Below, one piece after another: positions 33,928-41,985 of a DNA stretch of 45,530 bases. Location of the stretch: positions 1 through 45,530 of the forward strand of contig CAIYNX010000178.1 in assembly GCA_903927645.1 (NCBI GenBank). The letters run 5' to 3'. The translations under genes and the position numbers were made by a program. The notes under the pieces were generated by a model. The model was not told the DNA's origin. It did not search any database and saw only the letters and a list, made by a program, of their open reading frames with translations. This DNA is from an uncultured Mucilaginibacter sp. Lineage in GTDB: Bacteria > Bacteroidota > Bacteroidia > Sphingobacteriales > Sphingobacteriaceae. Positions within the stretch are counted from its first letter, which is position 1, and each line of letters opens with the position of its first letter.

Positions 33928-34709
33928 TCCAGCCTTTAGCATACATACACCCGCAAGCAAAAATTGCAGATAATGTGGTAATTGAACCATTTGTTACTAT
34001 TCATAAGGATGTTGAAGTTGGTGAGGGTACTTGGATTGGATCCAATAGTACCATTATGGATGGAGCTCGTATTGGAAAAAATTGTAGGATATTTCCAGGC
34101 GCGGTTATATCGGCACCACCGCAGGATTTAAAATACCGCGGAGAGCAAAGTACGGTTATCGTAGGCGATAATACAATTATAAGAGAATGTGTTACCTTGA
34201 ACAGAGGTACAGCACTCGATAAAAATACCACCACCATTGGTAGCAATTGCCTGCTAATGGCTTACGTACACGTTGCGCACGATTGCGTTGTTGGCGATAA
34301 TGTAATTATTGCCAATGCAGTACAATTGGCAGGACATATCAATGTGTACGACTGGGCATTTATTGGGGGTACTTCGGCAGTACACCAATTTGTTGAAATT
34401 GGGGCCCACAGCATGATATCGGGAGGATCATTGGTGCGTAAAGACGTCCCGCCATTTACAAAAGCTGGTCGCGAGCCTTTGTCGTATGTAGGTATCAACT
34501 CAGTAGGCTTAAGAAGAAGGGGTTTTAGTGCGGCTACTATAAATGAAATTCAGGAAATCTATCGTATTATCTTCCTCAAAAAATATAATATTACAAAAGC
34601 ACTTGACATTATTGAGGCAGAGTTTAATCCAACAGTTGAAAGGGATGAAATAATAAACTTCGTACAAAACTCCCAAAGGGGTATTATGAAAGGTTTTGGA
34701 AACTCTTAA
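33924..34709 (+). CDS. lpxA: UDP-N-acetylglucosamine acyltransferase
   Basis: First step of lipid A synthesis: transfers a 3-hydroxyacyl chain from acyl carrier protein to UDP-GlcNAc. The left-handed beta-helix occupies about residues 1-185 with hexapeptides such as IHPQAKIADNVVIEPF and IGENC-like repeats; the catalytic His lies in AYVHVAHDCVVGDNV. PPQDLKYRGE and REPLSYVGINSVGLRRRGF are family signatures, followed by the helical C-terminal domain (YRIIFLKKYNITKAL). The length, 261, is normal. Overlaps lpxC-fabZ by four bases. Confidence 0.98.
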   Translation: MIQPLAYIHPQAKIADNVVIEPFVTIHKDVEVGEGTWIGSNSTIMDGARIGKNCRIFPGAVISAPPQDLKYRGEQSTVIVGDNTIIRECVTLNRGTALDKNTTTIGSNCLLMAYVHVAHDCVVGDNVIIANAVQLAGHINVYDWAFIGGTSAVHQFVEIGAHSMISGGSLVRKDVPPFTKAGREPLSYVGINSVGLRRRGFSAATINEIQEIYRIIFLKKYNITKALDIIEAEFNPTVERDEIINFVQNSQRGIMKGFGNS

Positions 34710-34752
34710 TTGTATCAGCAAATAATTAGGCAACTATCAAAAACCTAAATCA

Positions 34753-34760
34753 TAAATTTG
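34753..34760 (+). promoter_or_regulatory. -7 element of the ABC ATPase gene
   Basis: TAAATTTG, a full match to TAnnTTTG, 61 bases ahead of the start codon. It suggests the ATPase gene can be transcribed apart from the lpx genes. Confidence 0.4.
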
Positions 34761-34821
34761 ATTCATATTACTTTACATAAAAATACCATGCATTTGAGGC
34801 TTAAATTAACAACTAAATTGA

Positions 34822-35466
34822 ATGAATTGTAGTATTTGCCTCGAAAATATCGGTCGTCGGTTTAACAGGGAATGGATATTTAAAGACATTAATTATACTT
34901 TTACAAGTAATAAAATTTATGCAGTGTTAGGCCCCAACGGCTCCGGTAAATCCACCTTATTTCAAGTTTTAAATAGTAGTTTGGTACCATCAAAAGGCAG
35001 TATCCAATATATTTTTGAGGAAAAACCAGTTGAGCCCGAACATGTATATAAATATTTAAGTTTAGCGGCTCCATATTTAGAATTAATTGAAGATTTTACC
35101 CTAATTGAAGTAATTGATTTTCACTTTAAATTCAAAAATTACGCTACCGGGATGGATCGGGCCGGAATAATTGATTTATTAGGGATGGAAGGCAGCAAAA
35201 ACAAACTGATAAAATACTTTTCATCGGGTATGAAGCAGAGACTTAAATTGGCGTTGGCTTTGTGCTCAAACACTCATTTGTTGATGTTGGACGAGCCTAC
35301 TTCAAATTTAGACATACAAGGTGTTGAATGGTATTTAAACTTGATACAAACATTCGCAAAAAATAAACTCACCATTATTTGCTCCAATCAAGAACATGAA
35401 TATAATTTTTGCGATGAGGCTATTAGCATAAGCGATTATAAACAATACCAAAACTTTAAGGCATAA
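34822..35466 (+). CDS. ABC transporter ATP-binding protein
   Basis: A 214-residue lone ABC ATPase. Walker A is GPNGSGKST at residues 37-45, the signature is FSSGMKQRLKLALAL (SSGMKQ rather than LSGGQ), and Walker B is LLMLDEPTSNLD. No membrane partner is encoded beside it; it follows lpxA by 112 bases and ends at a terminator. Signature and length resemble the export-type ATPases that pair with separate permeases. A link to envelope or lipid A export is possible from the neighbours, but is inference. Confidence 0.93.
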   Translation: MNCSICLENIGRRFNREWIFKDINYTFTSNKIYAVLGPNGSGKSTLFQVLNSSLVPSKGSIQYIFEEKPVEPEHVYKYLSLAAPYLELIEDFTLIEVIDFHFKFKNYATGMDRAGIIDLLGMEGSKNKLIKYFSSGMKQRLKLALALCSNTHLLMLDEPTSNLDIQGVEWYLNLIQTFAKNKLTIICSNQEHEYNFCDEAISISDYKQYQNFKA

Positions 35467-35469
35467 AAA

Positions 35470-35498
35470 ACCCCGAAAATCTTTTCAGAATTCGGGGT
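35470..35498. terminator. Two-way terminator between the ABC ATPase and desaturase genes
   Basis: ACCCCGAA (35470-35477) pairs with TTCGGGGT (35491-35498). On the plus strand a T run follows at about 35502-35507; on the minus strand the stem is followed by TTTTTT. It serves the convergent genes on both sides. Confidence 0.85.
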
Positions 35499-35525
35499 GT
35501 AATTTTTCTATTTTAAATAAAACTC

Positions 35526-36260
35526 TTATAAATAAGCTTCTCTAAGTTCGATTAGTTTAATCCAATGCATAAATCGCATAATTGGATATACCGGATCAAA
35601 CTCAAACCATTTAGCGGCAAAGTTGGCACTGTTTGGTCTTTTATGATGGTTGTTTTGAAATAGCTCACCTAACATTAAAAAATCAAAGGGGGTTGTATTC
35701 TTTGATTTGTCGCCATTATCAAAGTTGGCATAGCCATATTTATGTCCACACCAATTAACAATAGCACCATGTATTGGTCCCATTAAAAAATGTATCGGCA
35801 GTAGCAAAAACATCCACCAATGGGTAGCAAAAAACAAATAAAAAGTTAAGTACAAAACGCCAAATAATAAGCGAGAAACATAGGTTGAGCCCCAATAATC
35901 AAGCAAGCGCCATTCGGGGTAATTACCTTTGAACTGAGGTTCGGGCTCTTTTAACTTTTTTTCGTATAGTTTGTAGCTAATAGCCGTGCGCCACATCATT
36001 TGAAAAACATCCTTAAAGAAATAAGGCGAATGCGGATCTTTTTCAGTATCACTATATGCGTGGTGCTCTCTATGCATAATGGCATAGGCACGTGGATTTA
36101 AAAACGACGAACCTTGACAAACAAACGTTAAAAAGTGAAAAACTCGTTCATTTATTTTATGGGTAATAAACATTTTATGGGAGGCATACCTGTGTAAATA
36201 AAATGTTTGGAAAAACAATGATAAAAACCAATGGGATAAAAAGAATATTAAAATAATCAC
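35526..36260 (-). CDS. Fatty acid (acyl-CoA) desaturase
   Basis: A membrane di-iron desaturase that puts a double bond into acyl chains. The three His boxes are HRYASH, HREHHAYSD and NNHHKRPN. Four hydrophobic stretches surround them. The GTG at 36260 (VIILIFFLSHWFLSLFF) gives 244 residues, the length of relatives; the ATG at 36314 would add 18 residues and overlaps a -7 promoter element, so the GTG is preferred. Single-gene unit. It modifies membrane fluidity; regulation by temperature is common in such genes but no specific site is visible. Confidence 0.93.
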   Translation of the reverse strand: MIILIFFLSHWFLSLFFQTFYLHRYASHKMFITHKINERVFHFLTFVCQGSSFLNPRAYAIMHREHHAYSDTEKDPHSPYFFKDVFQMMWRTAISYKLYEKKLKEPEPQFKGNYPEWRLLDYWGSTYVSRLLFGVLYLTFYLFFATHWWMFLLLPIHFLMGPIHGAIVNWCGHKYGYANFDNGDKSKNTTPFDFLMLGELFQNNHHKRPNSANFAAKWFEFDPVYPIMRFMHWIKLIELREAYL

Positions 36261-36303
36261 AGCAAAGAACTTATTAGCGTATAATGGAATAATTATAAGA
36301 TTG

Positions 36304-36311
36304 CAAATGTA
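36304..36311 (-). promoter_or_regulatory. -7 element of the desaturase gene
   Basis: On the minus strand TACATTTG matches TAnnTTTG. It lies within the first codons of the longer reading frame, so transcription starts near 36300, after the ATG at 36314, and favours the GTG start at 36260. Confidence 0.5.
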
Positions 36312-36387
36312 CAATTAAATTTTTTGCATTAAAAAGTGTTTTGTTTTTATGACAAAGTGCAAATGGTAAATTAATGTTTGATAGCAT

Positions 36388-37164
36388 TTATCCTTCCTTT
36401 ACAATGCGCTTAATTGATATTGATTTACCTTGAATAATTTGCAAAAAGTAAATACCATTTAGCCCTAACACAAACGATTTTGTAAAATGCCCACCCTCGG
36501 TCTTAGCATCCCACAGTGTTTTACCCTCACTGCTTACAAATTTAATATCAGCAGGTACTTTTAATGGTAAATGAAATGTTAATAATATGGTGCCCGACCT
36601 AAATTCAGGTACCAGTACCAAATCTTCAATCTCAAATTTTGAACCTTCAACATAAGGTATTTTCTTTAAGTCATCATTTGAGACATCAGTTACAGTAAAC
36701 CTTATCCGCGTGCTAATTCCTTCATTGTCCACACTTACATAATCAAAATTTTGAATATTTCTTTTTGAATTTTTTACCATCGGCGCAGGAAAATGATCTT
36801 TATTAACATCAAAACCCGGATGGTTTTTAAATTGATAATTCCTCACATCCAATTTTAAATTGGGGTTGCCTGTACTATCAATATGTTTATAGATAAACAC
36901 ATGTTTGGTGCTATCATTTAGGATCGTACCATTTTTGTCTGGAGTAGATTTTGCAATGTTTTTTAAATCCTTCAAAATAAAATTTCGCTCTTTTGATGTT
37001 AGGTTTTTGATGTTCTTTCCATTAATGGTAGTATCGCCATTTGCTATCTTTATTTCTAATTCACTTGTGTTTTGGGCCAACAAAACAGGTGGCAAACCTA
37101 GTACTACAATTAACCCAAGTGCAAATATGGTTTCGAAACCGGGTTTAAATAATATTTTTTTCAT
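36388..37164 (-). CDS. Secreted protein with type IX sorting-like C-terminus
   Basis: A 258-residue exported protein with a signal peptide ending near VLLAQ at residue 31. The body has no domain I recognise; it is rich in Asn, Lys and Asp. The last 55 residues look like a type A C-terminal sorting domain of type IX secretion: VSSEGKTLWDAK, then FVLGLNGIYFLQIIQGKSIS and KRIVKEG at the end, with the characteristic GIYFL segment and basic tail. It may be exported by the type IX system that PorX would regulate. It is divergent from the histidine kinase gene, with a 282-bp intergenic region, so it could be a target of that kinase pair. Confidence 0.75.
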   Translation of the reverse strand: MKKILFKPGFETIFALGLIVVLGLPPVLLAQNTSELEIKIANGDTTINGKNIKNLTSKERNFILKDLKNIAKSTPDKNGTILNDSTKHVFIYKHIDSTGNPNLKLDVRNYQFKNHPGFDVNKDHFPAPMVKNSKRNIQNFDYVSVDNEGISTRIRFTVTDVSNDDLKKIPYVEGSKFEIEDLVLVPEFRSGTILLTFHLPLKVPADIKFVSSEGKTLWDAKTEGGHFTKSFVLGLNGIYFLQIIQGKSISIKRIVKEG

Positions 37165-37245
37165 TATATTTATTAGGTTACTAATTTAAAAGATATAATT
37201 CTTTTTCTATAAAACAATTACGCAGAAATGCAAACAATATTGTAT

Positions 37246-37253
37246 TAATTTTG
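37246..37253 (+). promoter_or_regulatory. Second TAATTTTG in the kinase upstream region
   Basis: A full match to TAnnTTTG about 200 bases ahead of the kinase start codon. It may be a distal promoter for the kinase gene, or chance; no spacing-correct -33 element was found. Confidence 0.25.
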
Positions 37254-37385
37254 TGTTGTTGCCTGCTTGTTTTATTTAAATTATTTACAATAATCAGAAA
37301 AGCTAAATGCTGTTAAATAACCTAACCTTGTTGAGGGTCGAATTTACAAACTACTAAATTTCAAAATGTTAAAACACATTTTTAT

Positions 37386-37402
37386 TTGTTAAATATTGTT
37401 AA
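37386..37402 (+). repeat. TTGTTAA direct repeat, 10-bp period (copy 3)
   Basis: TTGTTAA-ATA-TTGTTAA; 19 bases (37386-37404) identical to 3869-3887. It ends 28 bases ahead of the kinase -7 element, a usual position for an activator or repressor site. Confidence 0.5.
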
Positions 37403-37430
37403 AAAGGTTAAAAGGATACATTATTTAAAA

Positions 37431-37438
37431 TAATTTTG
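37431..37438 (+). promoter_or_regulatory. -7 element of the histidine kinase gene
   Basis: TAATTTTG, a full match, ending eight bases before the kinase ATG at 37447. The leader would be only about 4 bases. Confidence 0.55.
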
Positions 37439-37446
37439 ATTGTTCC

Positions 37447-39270
37447 ATGAAAAAGAAAAGCATCACGTTAATTATTGGATTAATGAGTTTGGCTCTTTTA
37501 GGGGTAGTTGCTATGCAATTGTACTTTTTGAGACAATCTTACCAAATGCAGTCGGAGCTTTTTGATAGGTCGGTAAATGAGGCTTTAAGCAACCTTGCTG
37601 CCAAAGTGAGTAAACACGATGCCATAAATTTTTTAAATACAAAGGCCAAACAAAATAACGGACCAAAATACGTTTATAAAAGAAACGATTCATTAAATAT
37701 TCCCAAAACAAGCATTGGAGATTCTCTAAAAGTTATTAAAATTAAACCATCCAAAAAGCTTACACGGCGCGAAAAACAAATAGCGCTCTTAAGAGATAGT
37801 TTGCGAAGGATGATTATCCATAAAAAATTGGATGATGAAGTTGCCAAAGTAATTCAGCAGGGATCTGTTGATTTGCAATTGCAAGTTGAACAGTATACCG
37901 ATGAATATGGTGTTGTACATGGTAGCGTTACCCCGGTTCTGGTTCATAAACCTGTAGCCCCGGTAATTAAGAATCAAAAATTGCATAAGTACGATACCAT
38001 TAGGTATACATTTATGGATCCACAATTTGGCAAACAAGTGGTATCAATTCCTCAAATAAATGCTCAGTGGCAGCGTGAGCAAGACCGTAAGGAAAAGGAG
38101 AAAAGATTAAGAGAAATAAAGAAATTGCTCGAAAAAGATTCATTGAGCAATATCAGTCATACAAAATCTGCAGTAATTGAGAACTTGGCCGACGAGTATC
38201 GCAAAATTGGAGAACCTCTAAAAACCAGGCTCGACCCATTTTGGATCGACTCCTTATTGCGCTTCGAGTTACAAAGTCAGGGAATTAACCTGCCATTTAG
38301 CTATGAAGTTACTACAGCAAATACCGACTCCATTATTTTTTCGAAAGCAAGCGATCTTAGCGGTGCTAAGCCAACATTTATAAACGAAACGGTTTATAAA
38401 TCATCCCTATTTAGTAAGGATGTAATAAATGATCCGGGCTTGATTAAAATATCATTCCCTGAGAAAAACAGATTGATCATTAACCGTATGACGGCTACTA
38501 TGGGGGTTACCGGAGGTTTATTACTTGTAATGGTGTTTTGCTTTGGCTATACAATATTCTCCATTCTGAAGCAAAAAAAGATCTCGGAAATGAAAACTGA
38601 TTTCATCAACAACATGACCCATGAGTTTAAAACTCCGGTATCAACCATTATGATTGCCAGCGAGGCGCTACGCGATAACGATTTAGTGCCTGATAAAAAC
38701 AGGGTGACCAGATTAGCAAACATTATTTTTGAGGAGAATGAACGCCTAGGAAGCCATATAGAAAGGGTTTTAAATATTGCCCGCATTGAAAAAGATGACT
38801 TTAAACTTGAAAAAAAGCCGGTAGATGTAAATGAAATGATTAATGCTGTTGTTGATAGTATGGCGCTTAAAATACAAAAACATCATGTTAACCTCAACAT
38901 GCAATTAAATGCCGAAAATCCGGTTATTAATGGTGACGAACTTCATTTTTCGAATGTTATTTATAATTTAATTGATAATGCGATAAAATATAGTTTTGAA
39001 AATCCTGATATTACAGTAAGTACTTACAATAAAAATGGGCATATTGTTATAAAAGTGGCCGATAAAGGAATAGGGATGAGCCGTGACCAGCAAGCTAAAA
39101 TTTTTGAACAATTTTACCGAATACCAACAGGAAATTTGCACGATGTTAAAGGATTTGGTTTAGGCCTTAGTTACGTAAATACCGTAGTTAAAAGACTGAA
39201 TGGTATGATTACTGTAAAATCTGAAAAAGAAAAGGGATCGGAATTTGAGCTGAAGTTTTTATTGGCTTAA
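37447..39270 (+). CDS. Sensor histidine kinase
   Basis: A 607-residue membrane kinase. The first membrane helix is at about residues 5-27, a large periplasmic part (about 30-350) has many Lys/Asp residues and helical segments, and the second helix is at about 352-372. The HisKA box MKTDFINNMTHEFKTPVS has the phosphorylated His392. The ATPase domain shows the N box (NVIYNLIDNAIKYS), the G1 box (VADKGIGMS) and the G2 box (GFGLGLSYV). The sensor region matches no family I know. The response regulator follows after 53 bases. Divergent to the secreted 258-residue protein. Confidence 0.95.
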   Translation: MKKKSITLIIGLMSLALLGVVAMQLYFLRQSYQMQSELFDRSVNEALSNLAAKVSKHDAINFLNTKAKQNNGPKYVYKRNDSLNIPKTSIGDSLKVIKIKPSKKLTRREKQIALLRDSLRRMIIHKKLDDEVAKVIQQGSVDLQLQVEQYTDEYGVVHGSVTPVLVHKPVAPVIKNQKLHKYDTIRYTFMDPQFGKQVVSIPQINAQWQREQDRKEKEKRLREIKKLLEKDSLSNISHTKSAVIENLADEYRKIGEPLKTRLDPFWIDSLLRFELQSQGINLPFSYEVTTANTDSIIFSKASDLSGAKPTFINETVYKSSLFSKDVINDPGLIKISFPEKNRLIINRMTATMGVTGGLLLVMVFCFGYTIFSILKQKKISEMKTDFINNMTHEFKTPVSTIMIASEALRDNDLVPDKNRVTRLANIIFEENERLGSHIERVLNIARIEKDDFKLEKKPVDVNEMINAVVDSMALKIQKHHVNLNMQLNAENPVINGDELHFSNVIYNLIDNAIKYSFENPDITVSTYNKNGHIVIKVADKGIGMSRDQQAKIFEQFYRIPTGNLHDVKGFGLGLSYVNTVVKRLNGMITVKSEKEKGSEFELKFLLA

Positions 39271-39323
39271 AAAATACATAGCTAACATATTGTAATATAA
39301 AATTGTCCTTACATACCATAAAC

Positions 39324-40016
39324 ATGAAGAAAATACTTTTAGTAGAAGACGATGCAAATTTGGGTTTATTGTTGCAGGATTATTTGCAACTTAAAGGTAA
39401 ATTTGAAGTTGTTTTATGTAAAGACGGCGATGAGGGCTTAAAAGCCTTTACCAAACAACGGTATGATTTATTGATTTTGGATGTAATGATGCCCAAAAAG
39501 GATGGTTTTACATTAGGTAAAGAAATAAGGAAAATAAACGCCCAGATACCCATTATTTTTGCCACAGCTAAAGGGATGATTGAGGATAAGACCCAAGCAT
39601 TTAACCTTGGTGGCGATGATTATATAACCAAACCCTTTAGAATTGAAGAGTTATTATTGCGAATAAATGCTTTGCTAAAACGTGTTAATAATTCCGATAA
39701 GCACGAAGAGGAAAAACAAACCAGTTTTAAAATAGGCAAATATGCCTTTGAATATACTGCACAACTGATATCGATAGGGGAGCAACAGCAAAAGCTATCA
39801 ACCAAGGAAGCCGAATTGCTACGTTTGCTTTGCTTACGTAAAAACGAAGTGCTAACCCGCGAAGAAGCACTACTAAACATTTGGCACGATGATAACTATT
39901 TTAACGGCCGAAGTATGGACGTGTTTTTAAGCAAAATACGCAAATACTTAAAGGACGACCCATCGGTTGAAATTATCAACGTGCACGGTAGAGGGTATAA
40001 ATTGTTGATAAATTAA
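39324..40016 (+). CDS. OmpR-family response regulator
   Basis: Partner of the preceding kinase. The ATG at 39324 (MKKILLVEDDANLG) gives 230 residues; an upstream TTG at 39303 would add seven and is less likely. The receiver has Asp9-Asp10, phosphorylated Asp53 in LLILDVMMPK and Lys in YITKPFRIEELL. The C-terminal winged-helix domain reads KLSTKEAELLRLLCL, SMDVFLSKIRKYL and VHGRGYKLL. It would bind promoter repeats as a dimer after phosphorylation. The TTGTTAA repeat ahead of the kinase gene is a candidate for its own site, which is inference. Confidence 0.97.
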   Translation: MKKILLVEDDANLGLLLQDYLQLKGKFEVVLCKDGDEGLKAFTKQRYDLLILDVMMPKKDGFTLGKEIRKINAQIPIIFATAKGMIEDKTQAFNLGGDDYITKPFRIEELLLRINALLKRVNNSDKHEEEKQTSFKIGKYAFEYTAQLISIGEQQQKLSTKEAELLRLLCLRKNEVLTREEALLNIWHDDNYFNGRSMDVFLSKIRKYLKDDPSVEIINVHGRGYKLLIN

Positions 40017-40136
40017 ATATCTTTTGGTCATATTATCCTTTATTAAATTATAATACTTCTGATAGTATAATCTCATAAAACCTATTATTTTTTATTTCAT
40101 AAATAGTTTTTACATTTATATTAAAAACCTATTAAT

Positions 40137-40532
40137 ATGAACTGGAAAATAATATTACAACTATCAATATTCGGCCTCATCATGGCCATTGGTACAGTAT
40201 CATTGATACCCATAACAATTGAACCCATTTTTTGGCTGGCTATTTTTGTTTTTAGTGCCTATGTTATTGCCAAGGTATGTAATGAAAAGTATTTTTTAAA
40301 TGGCTTTTGTGTATGCCTGGTAAATTGCTTCTGGATAATAAGCATACATGTTTTATTTGCAAAAGCCTATACCAATAATCATTTACAGGTAATTGGAAGT
40401 ATGCCAGGATCTCTTGCCATTCATCCACGTTTGGGTATGTTGGCTACCGGACCAGGTTTTGGGGTGGTTTCCGGCTTGGTATTAGGTTCGTTTTCGTGGA
40501 TTGCAGCTAAGTTTGTAAAGAAAGCAAATTAA
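40137..40532 (+). CDS. Hypothetical integral membrane protein
   Basis: A 131-residue protein with about four hydrophobic segments (residues about 5-25, 30-47, 52-72 and 108-126). A loop between the last two, with MPGSLAIHPRLGMLATGPGFG, is rich in Gly and Pro. No family recognised. A -7-like element TACATTTA (40111-40118) differs in the last base from TAnnTTTG. It stands alone after the response regulator gene. Function unknown. Confidence 0.7.
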   Translation: MNWKIILQLSIFGLIMAIGTVSLIPITIEPIFWLAIFVFSAYVIAKVCNEKYFLNGFCVCLVNCFWIISIHVLFAKAYTNNHLQVIGSMPGSLAIHPRLGMLATGPGFGVVSGLVLGSFSWIAAKFVKKAN

Positions 40533-40587
40533 ATTATGGGTTTGCAATTGGCAAAGCTAACAGCAAACCCATAATAATTTTTGTGAC

Positions 40588-40908
40588 CTACCTTCGAAAC
40601 TTTGGATTAAAGGCTATCAAATATGCCATATTGTTGTGTGAGGCCGAATTTACTTCAATACCATAATCGGTATGCCCCGGCATTTGCAATAATTTTGATT
40701 TTACTAACCTAAATAGTTCAAACAATGATTCTTGTGCAGGATGAGCACTTACGGTTGGATAATAGTCTTTTTCTATTTTTTTTCTTTCTGTATCGCTCAC
40801 TAAACTAAATTCCCATCCTTCGGGGGTGCTTTGACCAAACTCGCTGGCACAATTTTTAAGGTCGTATATATATTCCCTTGCTTGTATTTCTATCGATTTT
40901 TCTATCAT
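40588..40908 (-). CDS. Small protein of unknown function
   Basis: A 106-residue soluble protein without a signal peptide. It has mixed charge and the segments SEFGQSTPEGWEFSLVSD and QMPGHTDYGIEVNS. No family recognised. Its start codon overlaps the stop of the preceding 45-residue gene by one base in a TAATG arrangement, so translation of the two is coupled and they probably work together. Confidence 0.75.
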   Translation of the reverse strand: MIEKSIEIQAREYIYDLKNCASEFGQSTPEGWEFSLVSDTERKKIEKDYYPTVSAHPAQESLFELFRLVKSKLLQMPGHTDYGIEVNSASHNNMAYLIAFNPKFRR

Positions 40909-41045
40909 TATTTTTTCTTTTTAGCAGCTTCCATAATTGGTTTCACCACATCGCCCTTACCGGTTTGATAATCGGATAATGATTTTTTGCCTCCGGGTGC
41001 TGCCGGTTTCTTTTTTTCTTTTACTGCTTGTTTGTCTTTACTCAT
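40908..41045 (-). CDS. Small Lys-rich basic protein
   Basis: A 45-residue protein from ATG 41045 (MSKDKQAVKEKKKPAAPGGK); a longer frame from 41135 would add a hydrophobic stretch that does not fit the basic body. It is about one-third Lys with Pro, Ala and Gly, and is probably disordered. It may bind nucleic acid, but this is inference from charge alone. Coupled to the 106-residue gene by a TAATG overlap. Confidence 0.65.
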   Translation of the reverse strand: MSKDKQAVKEKKKPAAPGGKKSLSDYQTGKGDVVKPIMEAAKKKK

Positions 41046-41322
41046 GGTTTTAAATTTAAAGGGTTTAAACCGGATAATAGATGCAGAAACAACTATCGGA
41101 TGGTTAATGATAGCTGCATAGGGTAAATAAAGCACCGGCTATAAGTAGGAACTGTTTAATTTAGCAACAAGTAATAATGAGTTTTGTTACTTAATAAACC
41201 TTATTTTATTAAAGATATGGTTTAAATACTACAATTAGGTATTTTTTAACAGATAATTGACGTTTACCTAAATTTTACATTTTTTTATCAGTAAATAGCT
41301 AACAGATAAAATCAAAAATTTA

Positions 41323-41330
41323 TACCTTTG
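41323..41330 (+). promoter_or_regulatory. -7 element of the SPW protein gene
   Basis: TACCTTTG is a full match to TAnnTTTG, 48 bases ahead of the ATG at 41379. It predicts a leader of about 44 bases. Confidence 0.5.
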
Positions 41331-41378
41331 GAAATAATTCAGAATAACGATTTTAATTACATACCAAAATAATAAAAA

Positions 41379-41792
41379 ATGAAACCTTTCATTTCAACCA
41401 AATTTTACGGATACTTTAATTACCTTTTGGCCATCGTTTTTATTTCATCGCCTTGGGTGTTTGATTTTTATAATGTTTCGAGCGCAGCCCTATTTATCCC
41501 AATTTATTTTGGCTGGATTCAGCTTATTATGGCAATTTTTGTTAACAATGAAGGTGGAATTATAAAGCAATTCCCAATGCCTACCCACCTAATTTTGGAT
41601 GTATTTATGGGCTTTATCTTATTAGTTTCTCCTTGGTTATGGGGATTTGCGAGTGTTGAATTTTGGCCACAATTTATAATGGGCTTGGTATTGTTTAGTC
41701 TGGGTTTATTTACCAAAAGATCGCCTTTTTCTGATGACAGCCATCGGTCTATCGTTCTCAGCGAAGGTTTGCCTACTAACCACCACCACTAA
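41379..41792 (+). CDS. SPW-motif membrane protein
   Basis: A 137-residue protein with two copies of a membrane motif containing Ser-Pro-Trp: FISSPWVFDF at about 21-30 and LVSPWLWGF at about 81-90, in four hydrophobic segments. This is the SPW repeat family of small bacterial membrane proteins, whose role is not known. The C-terminus (HRSIVLSEGLPTNHHH) is soluble with three final His. It has its own promoter and terminator. Confidence 0.85.
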   Translation: MKPFISTKFYGYFNYLLAIVFISSPWVFDFYNVSSAALFIPIYFGWIQLIMAIFVNNEGGIIKQFPMPTHLILDVFMGFILLVSPWLWGFASVEFWPQFIMGLVLFSLGLFTKRSPFSDDSHRSIVLSEGLPTNHHH

Positions 41793-41820
41793 AATAAAGA
41801 TTCTTAAATTTTTAAATATT

Positions 41821-41854
41821 AAGGGCCAAAAATTTATTTTTTGGCCCTTTTTTT
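41821..41854 (+). terminator. Strong intrinsic terminator of the SPW gene
   Basis: AAGGGCCAAAAA (41821-41832) pairs with TTTTTGGCCCTT (41838-41849), 12 bp, followed by a T run to 41854. Confidence 0.93.
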
Positions 41855-41965
41855 GTCTTGAAATTTTGCTGTTAACATTTGGTATTTGTAATTAGCAAGT
41901 GTTAAACTAATATTAATTTTATTAATATTCTTAAAAACAGCAGATTAGGAAATATAAAAATATTT

Positions 41966-41973
41966 TATATTTG
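41966..41973 (+). promoter_or_regulatory. -7 element of the DUF1624-like gene
   Basis: TATATTTG matches TAnnTTTG and ends 12 bases before the ATG at 41986. The mRNA leader would be about 8 bases. Confidence 0.55.
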
Positions 41974-41985
41974 AGAAAAGATTGA

